Below, one piece after another: positions 53,236 through 63,408 of a stretch of 64,000 nucleotides of DNA. Source of the DNA: Chryseobacterium sp. IHB B 17019 (GTDB lineage Bacteria > Bacteroidota > Bacteroidia > Flavobacteriales > Weeksellaceae); assembly GCF_001456155.1 (NCBI RefSeq), contig NZ_CP013293.1:1612001-1676000 (forward strand), read 5' to 3'. How positions within the stretch are numbered: position 1 is the stretch's first letter; the number at the start of each line of letters is the position of its first letter. A model generated the notes under the pieces. It was not told the origin of the DNA and made no database searches. It worked only from the letters and a program-made list of their open reading frames with translations. The translations under genes and the position numbers were made by a program.

Positions 53236-56200
53236 TTATTGCGTTGCCTTTATAATCGCGTTGGTAATCTGATTTTCCTTTTCCTTCGAATAGGTAGAAT
53301 CAAAAGGCTCCATTATATCAAATAAATATTGGTAGAATGGTGTAATCTTTTGAACTTGTTCAGATTCACTCATTGCTTTTTCCTTGCCCATTTCTTTAAG
53401 ATTTTCTACAAATGTGTTGAATTTCTTATCAATCGGCTCTATGGATTTCACAAGGTAATCATACGCCTTATCTTTCTTCCCGATTCTTGTATAAGCGTCC
53501 GTAACAGCAGAGATTACCAGAGAATATTCCATCGGTTTTGTTCTGATTTGTTTTCTCAGATAGCTTTGATCTGCTTTGCTAAGGCTCATATAATAATCGT
53601 ATTCTTCAAAAATTCCTTTTTTAAGGACTTCTGCCAGTTTTAATCCTTTTTGTTCTTGTCCTGAAACGATGTATCCGTAAACCATTGAGCTTAATGAACG
53701 TGGATCGTTGTATTTTTCAGCAGGAATTTCTTTGGAAGCCAGGTCTAATAATTCAACAGCTTTTCCTTTTTGGCCCATTGTTGCTAATGCCGCGGCGGCT
53801 CTACTCGCTGAACTTCTATAGCTTATAATGTTTGAAGTGGCTGTTTCGTCAAAATGAGTATTAAGGTCTTTGAAATTCCCCCATCTGAAGTTTTTCACCA
53901 CATTATATAAAGAATTGGCATCTACTCTACCCATCTCTCCATCCGGAGTCTGGGGCGTATGGATCGGGATCAACCTGTAGCTGAATCCATCGAACTGAAG
54001 ATATTCATCAAGATAGAAAACGTTTTCGCTGTCATAGATTCCTCCTGAAGAGAAATTTATCGGCCTTTTCCAGTCGAAATTGGCCAGAATATCAAGCATA
54101 ATCAGATTATTTTTATACAATGTATTTCCTTTATAATTGATCATAATCTGGTTTACCGTGTTCGGAAGGTCTGCCTGATTGATAATTCCTGCCTGTAATG
54201 CGTTGGCTTTATTTACAGGTAAAATAAATTTGTTTACAGGTAAGATATTGTACTTCTCATATTTTTCTTCCCCAAAATACATTTTAAGAAGCTCATCTTT
54301 TGCTGGAGATTTATGTTTAAGGAAATTAATAGCTTCCTTCATTGTCATAGAATCCTGTGTCAGGTATTTTCTGAATTCTGCAAATTCGGTCTCCGGGGCC
54401 CCCTGATCTTTAAGCATTGAGAAAATTTCTTCCCAATTTTCTTTTCTCATCATATAGATCTGGTCATTCGAGCCGTCTCTGTAATCATCATGAGTCAATA
54501 CGCCCGGAACCGGTGCTGCATTGTACGTTCTTCTCTTAATCTGGTCGATATTCCAAGGAGTTGAAGCTAATGTAAAATTCACTACTTTCACATCATCACG
54601 GAATCTTTCAGTTTCCTGAATTGCCCAAACCGGATACGTGTCATTATCACCATAAACAAACAAAATATCGTTTTTCGGTAATGATTTTAATACGGAATAA
54701 CCATAATCGTAAGAAGTATATCTGTTGTTTCTGTTGTGGACATTATAATTCTGGAAGCCCATCATAAAAGGAACTCCCAATAAAACAACTCCGGCTACAA
54801 TATTGGCTACATTTGACTTTACTTTAGACTGTAAGAACCAAAGAATTGCTCCGGCTCCCATTCCGATCCATATGGCAAATGCGTAGAATGAGCCTACCAT
54901 TGCGTAATCTCTTTCTCTCGGCTCGAAAGGTTTTACACCCGTGTAGAAAACAATTCCAACACTTGTTAAAACAAATAAAGACAATAAAGCATAAAATCTT
55001 CCGAAGTCTCTGTTTAATTGAAAAAAGAATCCTATTAACCCTAAAATTAAAGGTAAAAAGAAGAATTTTACCGTACTTTCATTTTTAAATTTTGCAGGCA
55101 TTTTATCCTGGTTTCCTACCAAAGTATTATCGATGAAAGGAATTCCGGAAATCCAGTTTCCTCTTGTGCTTTCCATGTTTCCCTCAAGGTCATTCTGGCG
55201 TCCTACAAAGTTCCACATTAAATATCTTACGAAGTAATACCCGTTCTGAAAAGTGATAAAATAATCCATATTCTGAGCCAGAGAAGGCTTTTGAACTTTG
55301 ATTAAATCATAATCTCTTACCTTCATATAATCAGAAGCCGTAATAGTCCCGTCTTCATATTTTTGTCTTAATTCATCAAATATCTGCTTAGCCTGAGGAT
55401 TATCAGCAACTTGGTCATTTTCATAATTAAATGAAAAATCCGGTGCTCCGTACATTGAAATGTAGTTGGCGATTACATCATCATCGTCACTAAACATTCT
55501 TGGCATGAATCCTACATGAGCTTTATTGAAAACATAATTGAATCGGTCTCCTGTTTTTCTGTAGGTTCCGGTTTTTTCATCTTTTTCATAAATTTCGCCT
55601 GTTTTTGTAGTCTTAAAGCTTCCGTCTTCATTCTTCTCAATTCCATGAGCATCAAGCTTATAAGTATAGTTCTGGCCATAAGCTGTCGGCCAGTCACCAT
55701 ATTGTTCCCTGTTATAATAATCCAGCATCCCGATTGCGTTATCCGGATCATTAAGGTTCATTGGTGGATTGGCATTAGCCCTGATAGGAATTACCATCCA
55801 GCATGAAAAACCGATCATCATGAAAACAACCGACAATGCAGTAATCTGATATACTTTTCTCTTCAGTTTTCTTGCATAAGTAATCAGGAAATAACAGATT
55901 CCAACCATTAAAATAAATGCTGCAATTGTTCCCGAATGGAAAGGTAAACCTAAACCATTAACAAAGAAAATCTCCAGCTTCCCGAACATCGTCATGATAA
56001 AAGGGAAAATTCCTTTAAATACAATAGCTAATATTAATAAAGTAATGGCATTTGCCCAAAGAAAATTCTTCCAGGTAAATTTGTAATTTCTTGCATAATA
56101 TACCAGACAAACTGCAGGAATAGCCAACATACACATCATGTGAACCCCAACAGAAAGTCCTAAAATAAAGAAAATAAGAATAATCCATCTGTCGCTGTCC

Positions 56201-56721
56201 GGCGCCAGATACTCATTTTCCCATTTTGTGATCAACCAGACTAAAAGAGCGATGAACATTGATGCCATTGAATAAACTTCACCTTCAACCGCTGAAAACC
56301 AGAACGTATCCGAAAAGGTGAAACATAAAGCTCCTACAGCACCCGCAAAAAGGATAGAAATTTCCTCATGCTTTGTTACTTCCTCAAAATCCTTATTCAA
56401 CAACCGTCTTACAAAATGAGTGATCGTCCAGAAAAGGAATAAAATCGTTAATGCGCTGAACAATGCAGACATCGCATTGATAACGATAGAATAATTCTCA
56501 CCTTTTCCTAAAGCAAAAATGGCTGCTACAGCACCCACAATTTGGAACAATGCAGCTCCCGGAGCGTGCGTCACTTCTAATTTCACAGCAGAGGAAATAT
56601 ACTCGCCACAATCCCAAAAACTGAAATTGGGTTCTATGGTGGACAAGTACGTAAAAAATGCAATGACAAAAATCACCCATCCAAGGACGGTATTCCATTG
56701 CTTAAAAGTCCAATTTTTCAT
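53236..56721 (-). CDS. DUF2723 (PMT-like GT-C) membrane protein with helical C-terminal domain
   Basis: The 1161-aa protein has about a dozen transmembrane helices within the first ~650 residues and the DUF2723 signature TYLSTIEPNFSFWDCGEYIS then SAVKLEVTHAPGAALFQIVG near its N-terminus. The FWDCGE acidic residue after TM1 is where GT-C glycosyltransferases hold their catalytic Asp/Glu. The C-terminal soluble part (from about residue 900) contains helical pairs compatible with TPR (AALATMGQKGKAVELLDLA, AYDYLVKSIEPIDKKF). DUF2723 is a Bacteroidota protein O-mannosyltransferase-like family. Acceptor unknown. Confidence 0.83.
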   Translation of the reverse strand: MKNWTFKQWNTVLGWVIFVIAFFTYLSTIEPNFSFWDCGEYISSAVKLEVTHAPGAALFQIVGAVAAIFALGKGENYSIVINAMSALFSALTILFLFWTITHFVRRLLNKDFEEVTKHEEISILFAGAVGALCFTFSDTFWFSAVEGEVYSMASMFIALLVWLITKWENEYLAPDSDRWIILIFFILGLSVGVHMMCMLAIPAVCLVYYARNYKFTWKNFLWANAITLLILAIVFKGIFPFIMTMFGKLEIFFVNGLGLPFHSGTIAAFILMVGICYFLITYARKLKRKVYQITALSVVFMMIGFSCWMVIPIRANANPPMNLNDPDNAIGMLDYYNREQYGDWPTAYGQNYTYKLDAHGIEKNEDGSFKTTKTGEIYEKDEKTGTYRKTGDRFNYVFNKAHVGFMPRMFSDDDDVIANYISMYGAPDFSFNYENDQVADNPQAKQIFDELRQKYEDGTITASDYMKVRDYDLIKVQKPSLAQNMDYFITFQNGYYFVRYLMWNFVGRQNDLEGNMESTRGNWISGIPFIDNTLVGNQDKMPAKFKNESTVKFFFLPLILGLIGFFFQLNRDFGRFYALLSLFVLTSVGIVFYTGVKPFEPRERDYAMVGSFYAFAIWIGMGAGAILWFLQSKVKSNVANIVAGVVLLGVPFMMGFQNYNVHNRNNRYTSYDYGYSVLKSLPKNDILFVYGDNDTYPVWAIQETERFRDDVKVVNFTLASTPWNIDQIKRRTYNAAPVPGVLTHDDYRDGSNDQIYMMRKENWEEIFSMLKDQGAPETEFAEFRKYLTQDSMTMKEAINFLKHKSPAKDELLKMYFGEEKYEKYNILPVNKFILPVNKANALQAGIINQADLPNTVNQIMINYKGNTLYKNNLIMLDILANFDWKRPINFSSGGIYDSENVFYLDEYLQFDGFSYRLIPIHTPQTPDGEMGRVDANSLYNVVKNFRWGNFKDLNTHFDETATSNIISYRSSASRAAAALATMGQKGKAVELLDLASKEIPAEKYNDPRSLSSMVYGYIVSGQEQKGLKLAEVLKKGIFEEYDYYMSLSKADQSYLRKQIRTKPMEYSLVISAVTDAYTRIGKKDKAYDYLVKSIEPIDKKFNTFVENLKEMGKEKAMSESEQVQKITPFYQYLFDIMEPFDSTYSKEKENQITNAIIKATQ

Positions 56722-56880
56722 AGTATTAAATCAATTACGCGAAAATAACGCTTTTATATGATTTAAGATGGTTTTTAACAAAATTTAAAAAATTTGGCTC
56801 ACTTTTTGAAAACTTTGGTCTTAGATGGCGATAGAAAAATAAATTTTAGCTATTTTAGAGGTGAGAAATCAAACAAAAGT

Positions 56881-56911
56881 TTAGAAATAATTTATTTTTT
56901 TGTATTTTTGC
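56881..56911 (+). promoter_or_regulatory. Promoter of the cysteine-synthase-like gene
   Basis: TTTA at 56881-56884, a 19-bp spacer and TATTTTTG at 56904-56911 match the Bacteroidota promoter pattern. The leader is about 25 nt. Confidence 0.6.
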
Positions 56912-56941
56912 CGTCAGATTTTTATTGAAAAATAACAAATA

Positions 56942-57979
56942 ATGAGTAATGTTTACGATAATATACTTGGCCTGATAGGAAATACTCCTATGGTGAAGCT
57001 TAATACTGTGACGAAAGAAATTCCTGCAACCGTTTATGCCAAGTTAGAATCATATAATCCTGGACATTCCACAAAAGATAGAATTGCACTTCATATTATA
57101 GAAAATGCTGAGAAAAAAGGTTTATTAAATGAAAATTCCGTAGTTGTAGAAACTACTTCCGGAAATACCGGTTTTTCTCTTGCAATGGTGTGCATTATCA
57201 AAGGGTACAAATGTATTCTTGCTGTAAGCGACAAGACGAAGCCCGAGAAAATCGCGTATTTGAAAGCTCTGGGTGCTATCGTGTATGTCTGCCCTGCAAA
57301 TGTACCTGCGGATGATCCCAGATCATATTATGAAGTTGCCAAAAGAATCGCTTTAGAAACGCCGAATTCGGTGTATATCAATCAATATTTCAATGAACTG
57401 AATATTGATGCGCATTATCAGACAACAGGGCCAGAGATTTGGGAACAGACTCAAGGTAAAATAACTCACCTTTTTGCATGTACAGGAACGGGAGGAACGT
57501 TGTCCGGTTCTGCAAAATTCTTAAAAGAAAAAAATCCAGCTATAAAAATCATTGGTGTGGATGCTGACGGATCTATCCTGAAAAGTTATCACGAAACAGG
57601 AGAAATTCACAAAGAAGATGTTCATCCTTATCAGATCGAAGGAATGGGAAAAAATTTGATCCCTTCTGCTCTTCTTTTCGATAAAGTAGACGAATTTGTA
57701 AGGGTAAATGATGAAATGTCAGCCTACAGAACCCGTGAAGTAGCTCTTAAAGAAGCTATCATGGGCGGTTATACAACAGGAGCTGTTACCCAGGCGTTAT
57801 TGCAATACGCACAATCTCATCAGTTTTCAGAAAGCGATGTAATTGTCCTTATTTATCCTGACCACGGATCAAGATATATCACAAAAGTTTACAGTGATCA
57901 ATGGATGGCTGAGCAGGGTTTCATTAACAATTGTGTACATAACTACGATGAAGTTTTCAAAACAGAATTCATTAAATAA
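56942..57979 (+). CDS. Cysteine-synthase-fold PLP enzyme; possible cysteate synthase
   Basis: The 345-aa protein belongs to the fold-type II beta family. GHSTKDRIALHII contains the Schiff-base lysine (compare PSgSvKDR in CysK), VVETTSGNTGFSLAMV binds substrate carboxylate, and CTGTGGTLSGSAKFL binds phosphate. The changed TKDR context and the acyltransferase gene immediately downstream fit cysteate synthase of the capnine (sulfonolipid) pathway, which uses O-phosphoserine and sulfite. An ordinary O-acetylserine sulfhydrylase is the alternative. Function is inferred from context. Confidence 0.75.
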   Translation: MSNVYDNILGLIGNTPMVKLNTVTKEIPATVYAKLESYNPGHSTKDRIALHIIENAEKKGLLNENSVVVETTSGNTGFSLAMVCIIKGYKCILAVSDKTKPEKIAYLKALGAIVYVCPANVPADDPRSYYEVAKRIALETPNSVYINQYFNELNIDAHYQTTGPEIWEQTQGKITHLFACTGTGGTLSGSAKFLKEKNPAIKIIGVDADGSILKSYHETGEIHKEDVHPYQIEGMGKNLIPSALLFDKVDEFVRVNDEMSAYRTREVALKEAIMGGYTTGAVTQALLQYAQSHQFSESDVIVLIYPDHGSRYITKVYSDQWMAEQGFINNCVHNYDEVFKTEFIK

Positions 57980-58002
57980 AAATAAATAAATCTATACAAA
58001 TC

Positions 58003-58036
58003 AAGCCTTTTTTGTAGATCACAAAAGGCTTTTTTA
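58003..58036 (+). terminator. Terminator-like hairpin between the two genes
   Basis: AAGCCTTTT at 58003-58011 pairs with AAAAGGCTT at 58023-58031, extended by GT/AC, followed by TTTTT. It lies 24 bp past the upstream stop and 17 bp before the next ATG, so transcription of the downstream gene may be reduced or depend on read-through. Confidence 0.7.
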
Positions 58037-58052
58037 CTTAAATATTAATAAA

Positions 58053-59315
58053 ATGTTAGATATTTTTGATCGTATTAAACAAAATCCCGGTCCATTAGGA
58101 CAATTTGCTGATTATGCTGAAGGATATTTTGTTTTCCCAAAACTGGAAGGTCCTATTGGTCCAAGAATGAAATTTCAGGGTAAAGATGTAATCTTCTGGA
58201 GTGCAAATGATTATTTAGGTCTTTGCAACCACCCGGAAGTGTTGGAAGCTGATGCTAAAGCCGCTGCAGAATATGGAATGTTTTATCCGATGGGCGCAAG
58301 AGCAATGTCAGGTGAAACACAACAACATCAGCAGTTGGAAAAAGAATTGGCAGAATTCACCCAAAAAGAAGCTGCTTACCTTTTAAATTTCGGTTACCAG
58401 GGGATGGTTTCAGCTATCGATGCATTGGTTACAAGACATGATGTGATTGTATATGATGCTGATTCTCACGCTTGTATCGTAGACGGAGTTCGTCTTCATA
58501 TGGGTAAAAGTTTTACGTTCAAACATAATGACATTGATAGTTTAGAGAAAAACTTAGCCCGAGCAACTAAAGTAGCAGAAGAAAACGGAGGCGGAATTTT
58601 GGTGATTACTGAAGGAGTTTTCGGAATGAGAGGAATGCAGGGAAAACTGAAGGAAATCTGTGAATTGAAATCAAAATTCAATTTCAGGCTATTAGTGGAC
58701 GATGCACATGGTTTCGGAACTTTAGGTAAAACCGGAGCCGGAGCTGGTGAAGAGCAGGGCTGTCAGGACCAAATTGATGTTTACTTCTCAACTTTTGCTA
58801 AATCTATGGCAGGTTTCGGAGCATTTCTTTCGGGAGATGAAACGATTATCAGATACTTAAAATACAATCTGCGTTCCCAGATTTTTGCTAAGTCTTTAAC
58901 AATGCCAATGGTAATTGGAGGTTTAAAAAGATTGGAGCTATTGAGAACACGTCCGGAAATTAAAGAGAAATTGTGGGAAAACGTAAATAAACTTCAAAAC
59001 GGACTGAAAGAAAGAGGTTTCAACCTTGGAAACACAAACACTTGTGTAACACCTGTTTTTATCCAGGGAACTACAATTGAAGCTACTCTTTTGGCAAAAG
59101 ATTTAAGAGAAAACTATGGCGTTTTCACATCAGTTGTTGTATATCCGGTGATTCCAAAAGGAATGATTTTGTTGAGATTAATCCCGACAGCCTCTCATAC
59201 TGATTCGGAAATTAACGAAACATTAGCTGCTTTCGAAGGCATCAAAGAAAAATTAGAGTCGGGCACATACGCAGAAATGGAAAAGCAAATGAACATCGAA
59301 TACAAACAAATGTAA
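58053..59315 (+). CDS. Alpha-oxoamine synthase family; candidate cysteate-fatty acyltransferase
   Basis: A 420-aa PLP enzyme related to BioF, KBL and serine palmitoyltransferase. It has FWSANDYLGLCNHPEV near the start, LLVDDAHGFGTLGKTGAG with the Asp and His that hold PLP, and FSTFAKSMAGFGAFLSG with the Schiff-base lysine. The genome's biotin BioF is at 1-572, so this enzyme probably uses an acyl thioester and cysteate or serine to make a 3-keto sphingoid or capnine precursor. Adjacency to the cysteine-synthase-like gene favours the sulfonolipid (capnine) role reported for Flavobacteriia. Glycine C-acetyltransferase is an alternative. Confidence 0.75.
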   Translation: MLDIFDRIKQNPGPLGQFADYAEGYFVFPKLEGPIGPRMKFQGKDVIFWSANDYLGLCNHPEVLEADAKAAAEYGMFYPMGARAMSGETQQHQQLEKELAEFTQKEAAYLLNFGYQGMVSAIDALVTRHDVIVYDADSHACIVDGVRLHMGKSFTFKHNDIDSLEKNLARATKVAEENGGGILVITEGVFGMRGMQGKLKEICELKSKFNFRLLVDDAHGFGTLGKTGAGAGEEQGCQDQIDVYFSTFAKSMAGFGAFLSGDETIIRYLKYNLRSQIFAKSLTMPMVIGGLKRLELLRTRPEIKEKLWENVNKLQNGLKERGFNLGNTNTCVTPVFIQGTTIEATLLAKDLRENYGVFTSVVVYPVIPKGMILLRLIPTASHTDSEINETLAAFEGIKEKLESGTYAEMEKQMNIEYKQM

Positions 59316-59336
59316 TTCGATATTATCATAAACTAA

Positions 59337-59366
59337 AAACCACTGAAATTATCAGTGGTTTTTTAT
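59337..59366 (+). terminator. Terminator
   Basis: AAACCACTGA at 59337-59346 pairs with TCAGTGGTTT at 59352-59361, followed by TTTT. Confidence 0.85.
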
Positions 59367-59377
59367 AAAATACAATA

Positions 59378-60256
59378 ATGAAATTAAAGGGTTACGCTTT
59401 AGGAATTATTTCAGCAGTTTCATACGGATTGATTCCGATTTTTATCCTGCCTGTGAAGCAAGCACACTTTTCTTTAGACATTACTTTATTTTATAGATTC
59501 TTATTTTCTGCCTTAATGATTGGTGGATATCTACTCTATTCCAAAGAAAATTTTTCTATCAATAAGAAAGAAGGATTAATTTTAGTTATACTCGGGATAT
59601 GTTATGCCCTTTCTTCAGAATTTTTATTTTTAGGATACGACTATCTCACTCCTGGAATCGCCTCGACTGTGCTTTTTATTTATCCGGTTATGGTAGCATT
59701 GATCATGTTTTTCTTTTATAAAGAGAGATTAAATAAACTTTCCATTATCTCATTATTTCTTGCATTTGCGGGTGTAATTGTTTTATGTTTAAAAGGCAAA
59801 GGATTGGAAATCAACTATGCCGGTTTGGGAATTGTAATGTTAAGTTCGCTATCTTACGCACTTTATATGATTATTGTAAATAAATCAAATATAAAAGTTT
59901 CGGGTTTTAAACTTTCCTTTTATTCCATGGTTTTTACTTCCATTTTTTTTATGATTAAAGCTTTAATAGGAAAAGAATCCTTTGAAATTCCTTCAACAAG
60001 TATTTTTTTTAATTTCATTATTTTTGCTTTTTTAACTACGGTAATTTCCACATTGTGTTTGGTTTTTGCGATCAAAAGTATTGGTTCAACTTCTGCAGCA
60101 ATTCTAGGAGCCCTGGAACCGGTAGTTGCAGTAATGGTAAGTGTTTTGATTTTCCATGAAAAATTTACTTTCAATTTATTAATAGGAATTATCTTAATAC
60201 TTTTTGGAGTAATTTTAAACGTTCTTGCGGGAAGTAAAAAAATTGTTCATTCTTAA
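59378..60256 (+). CDS. EamA-family (DMT) transporter
   Basis: A 292-aa protein with ten predicted transmembrane helices in two EamA repeats, the standard drug/metabolite transporter layout. The first repeat ends LTPGIASTVLFIYPVMVALI and the second GSTSAAILGALEPVVAVMVS; both carry the Pro-containing EamA motif. Substrate unknown. It lies downstream of the acyltransferase but after a terminator, so co-regulation is uncertain. The radical SAM gene follows 40 bp later. Confidence 0.87.
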   Translation: MKLKGYALGIISAVSYGLIPIFILPVKQAHFSLDITLFYRFLFSALMIGGYLLYSKENFSINKKEGLILVILGICYALSSEFLFLGYDYLTPGIASTVLFIYPVMVALIMFFFYKERLNKLSIISLFLAFAGVIVLCLKGKGLEINYAGLGIVMLSSLSYALYMIIVNKSNIKVSGFKLSFYSMVFTSIFFMIKALIGKESFEIPSTSIFFNFIIFAFLTTVISTLCLVFAIKSIGSTSAAILGALEPVVAVMVSVLIFHEKFTFNLLIGIILILFGVILNVLAGSKKIVHS

Positions 60257-60296
60257 AATTTAAAATATTTAAAATAACTTTGCAAAAATTTTACTG

Positions 60297-62489
60297 TTGA
60301 AAGATCTGCTTCTTATCACTCCGCCTTTTACCCAACTAAATACTCCTTATCCCGCAACAGCTTATATCAAAGGTTTTTTGAATACAAAAGATATTTCAAG
60401 CTATCAGCTGGATTTGGGAATTGAAGTGATTTTGGAGTTGTTCTCAAAAAACGGAATTCAGAAAATTTTCAGTAAAGAGATTGATATTCAGAGCGTTTCT
60501 GAAAACTCTCAACGGATCTTTGCTTTAAGAAATGAATATATAAAGACCATCGATCAGGTTATTTCTTTTCTACAAGGTAAAACTCCAACCCTTGCAAGAC
60601 AAATCTGTTCAATGAATTTTTTACCGGAGGCTTCCCGATTCAATCAACTGGATGATATGGAATTTGCTTTCGGGAACATGGGATTGCAAGATAAGGCTAA
60701 ACATCTGGCTACTTTATATTTAGAAGATTTATCTGATTATATAGTTGAATGTATCGATGTAGATTTTGGTTTCAGCAGATACGCCGAACGACTCGGAAAA
60801 AGTGCCAACTCTTTTGATGAATTATATTTAAAAATTTGTGAAAATCAAACTTTTATTGATGATTTTACTTTAAAAATTCTCCAGGAAAAATTAGAATTAA
60901 TTCAGCCAAAACTGGTTTGTTTTTCTGTTCCATTCCCCGGAAATTTATATGCAGGTTTTAGATGCGCAAAGTTTATTAAAGAAAATTACCCTCACATAAA
61001 AACTGCAATGGGTGGCGGTTTTCCAAATACTGAATTGAGAGAAATTAAAGACAAAAGAGTTTTTGAGTTTTTTGATTTTATCACTTTGGATGATGGCGAA
61101 CTTCCGATTGAACTGCTTTATCAAAATATTACAGGTAAGGTGACTGAGCCTGTCGAAGCTAAAAGAACTTTTTTAATTGAGAATGGAGAAGTTATTTATA
61201 AAAATAATTCCACAAAGCACGATTACAGACAAGCCGATATAGGAACTCCAGATTACACTGATTTACAATTAGATAAATATATTTCCGTCATTGAGATTGC
61301 TAATCCGATGCACAGTTTGTGGAGCGACGGAAGATGGAATAAACTCACAATGGCGCATGGTTGCTATTGGGGAAAATGTACTTTTTGCGATATTTCTTTA
61401 GATTACATAAAAATTTATGAGCCAATTTCTGCCAAAATTTTGGTTGACAGAATGGAAGAGCTCATTGCAACAACGGGTGAAACCGGATTCCATTTTGTTG
61501 ATGAAGCTGCTCCACCCGCTTTGATGAGAGAAGTTGCCCTGGAAATTTTACGAAGAAATCTAGTTGTAACCTGGTGGACGAATATTCGTTTCGAAAAAAG
61601 TTTTACTAAAGATTTGTGTTTTCTGTTAAAACTTTCCGGTTGCGTTGCCGTTTCTGGAGGGCTTGAAGTAGCAAGTGACCGATTATTAAAATTAATAGAC
61701 AAAGGAATTTCGGTAGAACAGGTTGCACAGGTGACAAGAAATTTTACGGAAGCCGGAATCATGATTCATGCCTATCTGATGTATGGATACCCGACCCAGA
61801 CTGTTCAGGAAACAATTGATTCTTTGGAAATGGTTCGGCAAATGTTTGAGATGGGAATTCTGCAAAGTGGGTTTTGGCATCAGTTTGCCATGACTGCTCA
61901 TTCGCCGGTTGGTTTAAGTCCCGAAGAATTTGGAGTAACTCCGATCAAGCAAGAAATTTTATTCGCTAACAATGATATTGATTTTACAGACAAAACCGGA
62001 ATCGATCATGGAAAATTTAGTTTTGGTTTAAAAAAATCTTTGTTCAATTATATGCACGGAGTTAATTTTGAACTTCCGCTTCAGGAGTGGTTTGATTTTA
62101 AAATTCCGGGAACGACAATTCATCCGGATTACATTCATGATTGTTTACTGGAAGAAGATGATTTTAAATTTAAGGGAAATTCAAAAGTCATATTTTTAAC
62201 AAAAAATGTAATCGCTGAGAATCGCGTAAAAACAAAAAAGAAATATGTTTACCCGTATACAAAAATTACAATCCATTTAAAAACTAATATTATCAGTATA
62301 GATTTGGAACCGGAAAAGGCGGAATGGCTGATAAAAATGTTTGAAGAAAATTCTACAGATCAATCAAAAAAGATTACACTTCAACAACTTAAGGAAAAAT
62401 TTGAAGAGAATTTTGAAGATTTTGAATTATTTTGGTTTTCAAAACCTGTCCAGCAATTGAAAGAAAATGGTGTGATTTTGAGTTTGTAA
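60297..62489 (+). CDS. B12-binding-type radical SAM protein
   Basis: The 730-aa protein has an N-terminal cobalamin-binding-like region (KDLLLITPPFTQLNTPYPAT and later LVCFSVPFPGNLYAG) and a radical SAM core with HGCYWGKCTFCDIS, where the cluster cysteines are spaced C-x4-C-x2-C. GFHFVDEAAPP, SGGLEVASDRLLKLIDKGIS and HAYLMYGYPTQT are further core motifs. The ~200-residue C-terminal extension is not recognised. The substrate is unknown. The gene starts with TTG at 60297; no ATG fits. Confidence 0.78.
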   Translation: MKDLLLITPPFTQLNTPYPATAYIKGFLNTKDISSYQLDLGIEVILELFSKNGIQKIFSKEIDIQSVSENSQRIFALRNEYIKTIDQVISFLQGKTPTLARQICSMNFLPEASRFNQLDDMEFAFGNMGLQDKAKHLATLYLEDLSDYIVECIDVDFGFSRYAERLGKSANSFDELYLKICENQTFIDDFTLKILQEKLELIQPKLVCFSVPFPGNLYAGFRCAKFIKENYPHIKTAMGGGFPNTELREIKDKRVFEFFDFITLDDGELPIELLYQNITGKVTEPVEAKRTFLIENGEVIYKNNSTKHDYRQADIGTPDYTDLQLDKYISVIEIANPMHSLWSDGRWNKLTMAHGCYWGKCTFCDISLDYIKIYEPISAKILVDRMEELIATTGETGFHFVDEAAPPALMREVALEILRRNLVVTWWTNIRFEKSFTKDLCFLLKLSGCVAVSGGLEVASDRLLKLIDKGISVEQVAQVTRNFTEAGIMIHAYLMYGYPTQTVQETIDSLEMVRQMFEMGILQSGFWHQFAMTAHSPVGLSPEEFGVTPIKQEILFANNDIDFTDKTGIDHGKFSFGLKKSLFNYMHGVNFELPLQEWFDFKIPGTTIHPDYIHDCLLEEDDFKFKGNSKVIFLTKNVIAENRVKTKKKYVYPYTKITIHLKTNIISIDLEPEKAEWLIKMFEENSTDQSKKITLQQLKEKFEENFEDFELFWFSKPVQQLKENGVILSL

Positions 62490-62507
62490 AATTTTTAATT
62501 TTTAATC

Positions 62508-63329
62508 TTATTTTTCAATGCCATCCTTCAAAACGAGACCAGCTTCTACCTTTCCCTGAATTTTAATAAAGTTCGGATCCATAATAGCCATTCTTTCTGC
62601 GATAGCTTTATAAGTTGGAAACTTTAAAATGGAAGCCCTACCCGATATTTCCCTGTAAATCGTAAACGTTTTTCCGCCGGCAGATTTCAATTGTTTTGTT
62701 GTCGTAATATACCTTCCGATATATTTACTTTTGGCATCGTAGATTTCAATATCCACAAAAGTTTTATCCATGATCGTATCTTCAGAACCAAAGCTTATCG
62801 GTAGATTTGTAAAGTAACCTACTGGTCTTCCGTTGCTTAGAATTTCACCCACATTATTAACCGTAATATTCAGCTTATCAATTTTACTTCTGATAGAATA
62901 TGCTTCTTTAGTTTTTGCATCTAAATTTCTTTTGGGAGGTTTAGAAAAAAGATCATCCAAATTTTTGATGTTAATTCCTCTGTTATCAATAATTTTTAAT
63001 CCTTTTACAGAAGTATATACGGCAGATTTTTCTTCGCCCGAAAATGCTGACGGGGAAATATAATCCAATTCCAGTACTTTTTCCTGATTGTAAATTCTTT
63101 TTAATTTGATATAACTATCTCGTACAGAATCAACTATGCTTTTATCAACAAATTCTATGGTGTAAATCGGTGTTTCTTTCAAATCCATGAAAGTATAAAC
63201 ATTTGATTTATTAGAAATTTTTGCAACATGGGTTCCGTCAAGAGTTACAATTCCTCTTTTGGTTTTAATGATCTGAGCATTAACCAGGATTCCCAAAACT
63301 GTAAATAAAATGATTAAACCTCTCTTCAT
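62508..63329 (-). CDS. Exported protein of unknown function, 273 aa
   Basis: A signal peptide (MKRGLIILFTVLGILVNAQ) is followed by a mature beta-rich domain, with KTKRGIVTLDGTHVAKI near its start and repeated YTIEF/VDIEIYDAK-like strands. Chryseobacterium proteins of this type are annotated only as hypothetical. It is 17 bp beyond the stop of the convergent radical SAM gene, with no clear terminator between. Confidence 0.75.
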   Translation of the reverse strand: MKRGLIILFTVLGILVNAQIIKTKRGIVTLDGTHVAKISNKSNVYTFMDLKETPIYTIEFVDKSIVDSVRDSYIKLKRIYNQEKVLELDYISPSAFSGEEKSAVYTSVKGLKIIDNRGINIKNLDDLFSKPPKRNLDAKTKEAYSIRSKIDKLNITVNNVGEILSNGRPVGYFTNLPISFGSEDTIMDKTFVDIEIYDAKSKYIGRYITTTKQLKSAGGKTFTIYREISGRASILKFPTYKAIAERMAIMDPNFIKIQGKVEAGLVLKDGIEK

Positions 63330-63355
63330 AAAATCAGATTCTTACATAAATAAAA

Positions 63356-63379
63356 AAAGTGTAACCAAAGTTACACTTT
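63356..63379 (-). terminator. Terminator after atpC
   Basis: AAAGTGTAAC at 63356-63365 pairs with GTTACACTTT at 63370-63379 with a 4-nt loop; on the minus strand TTTTATTTATG follows. Confidence 0.85.
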
Positions 63380-63408
63380 CTTGAAAATATATTTAGCTTT
63401 TCATTTAA

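Noticed and set aside
58053-59315. A second biotin BioF
   Set aside because: The biotin operon has its own BioF and this gene pairs with a cysteine-synthase-like gene, so another acyltransferase role fits better.
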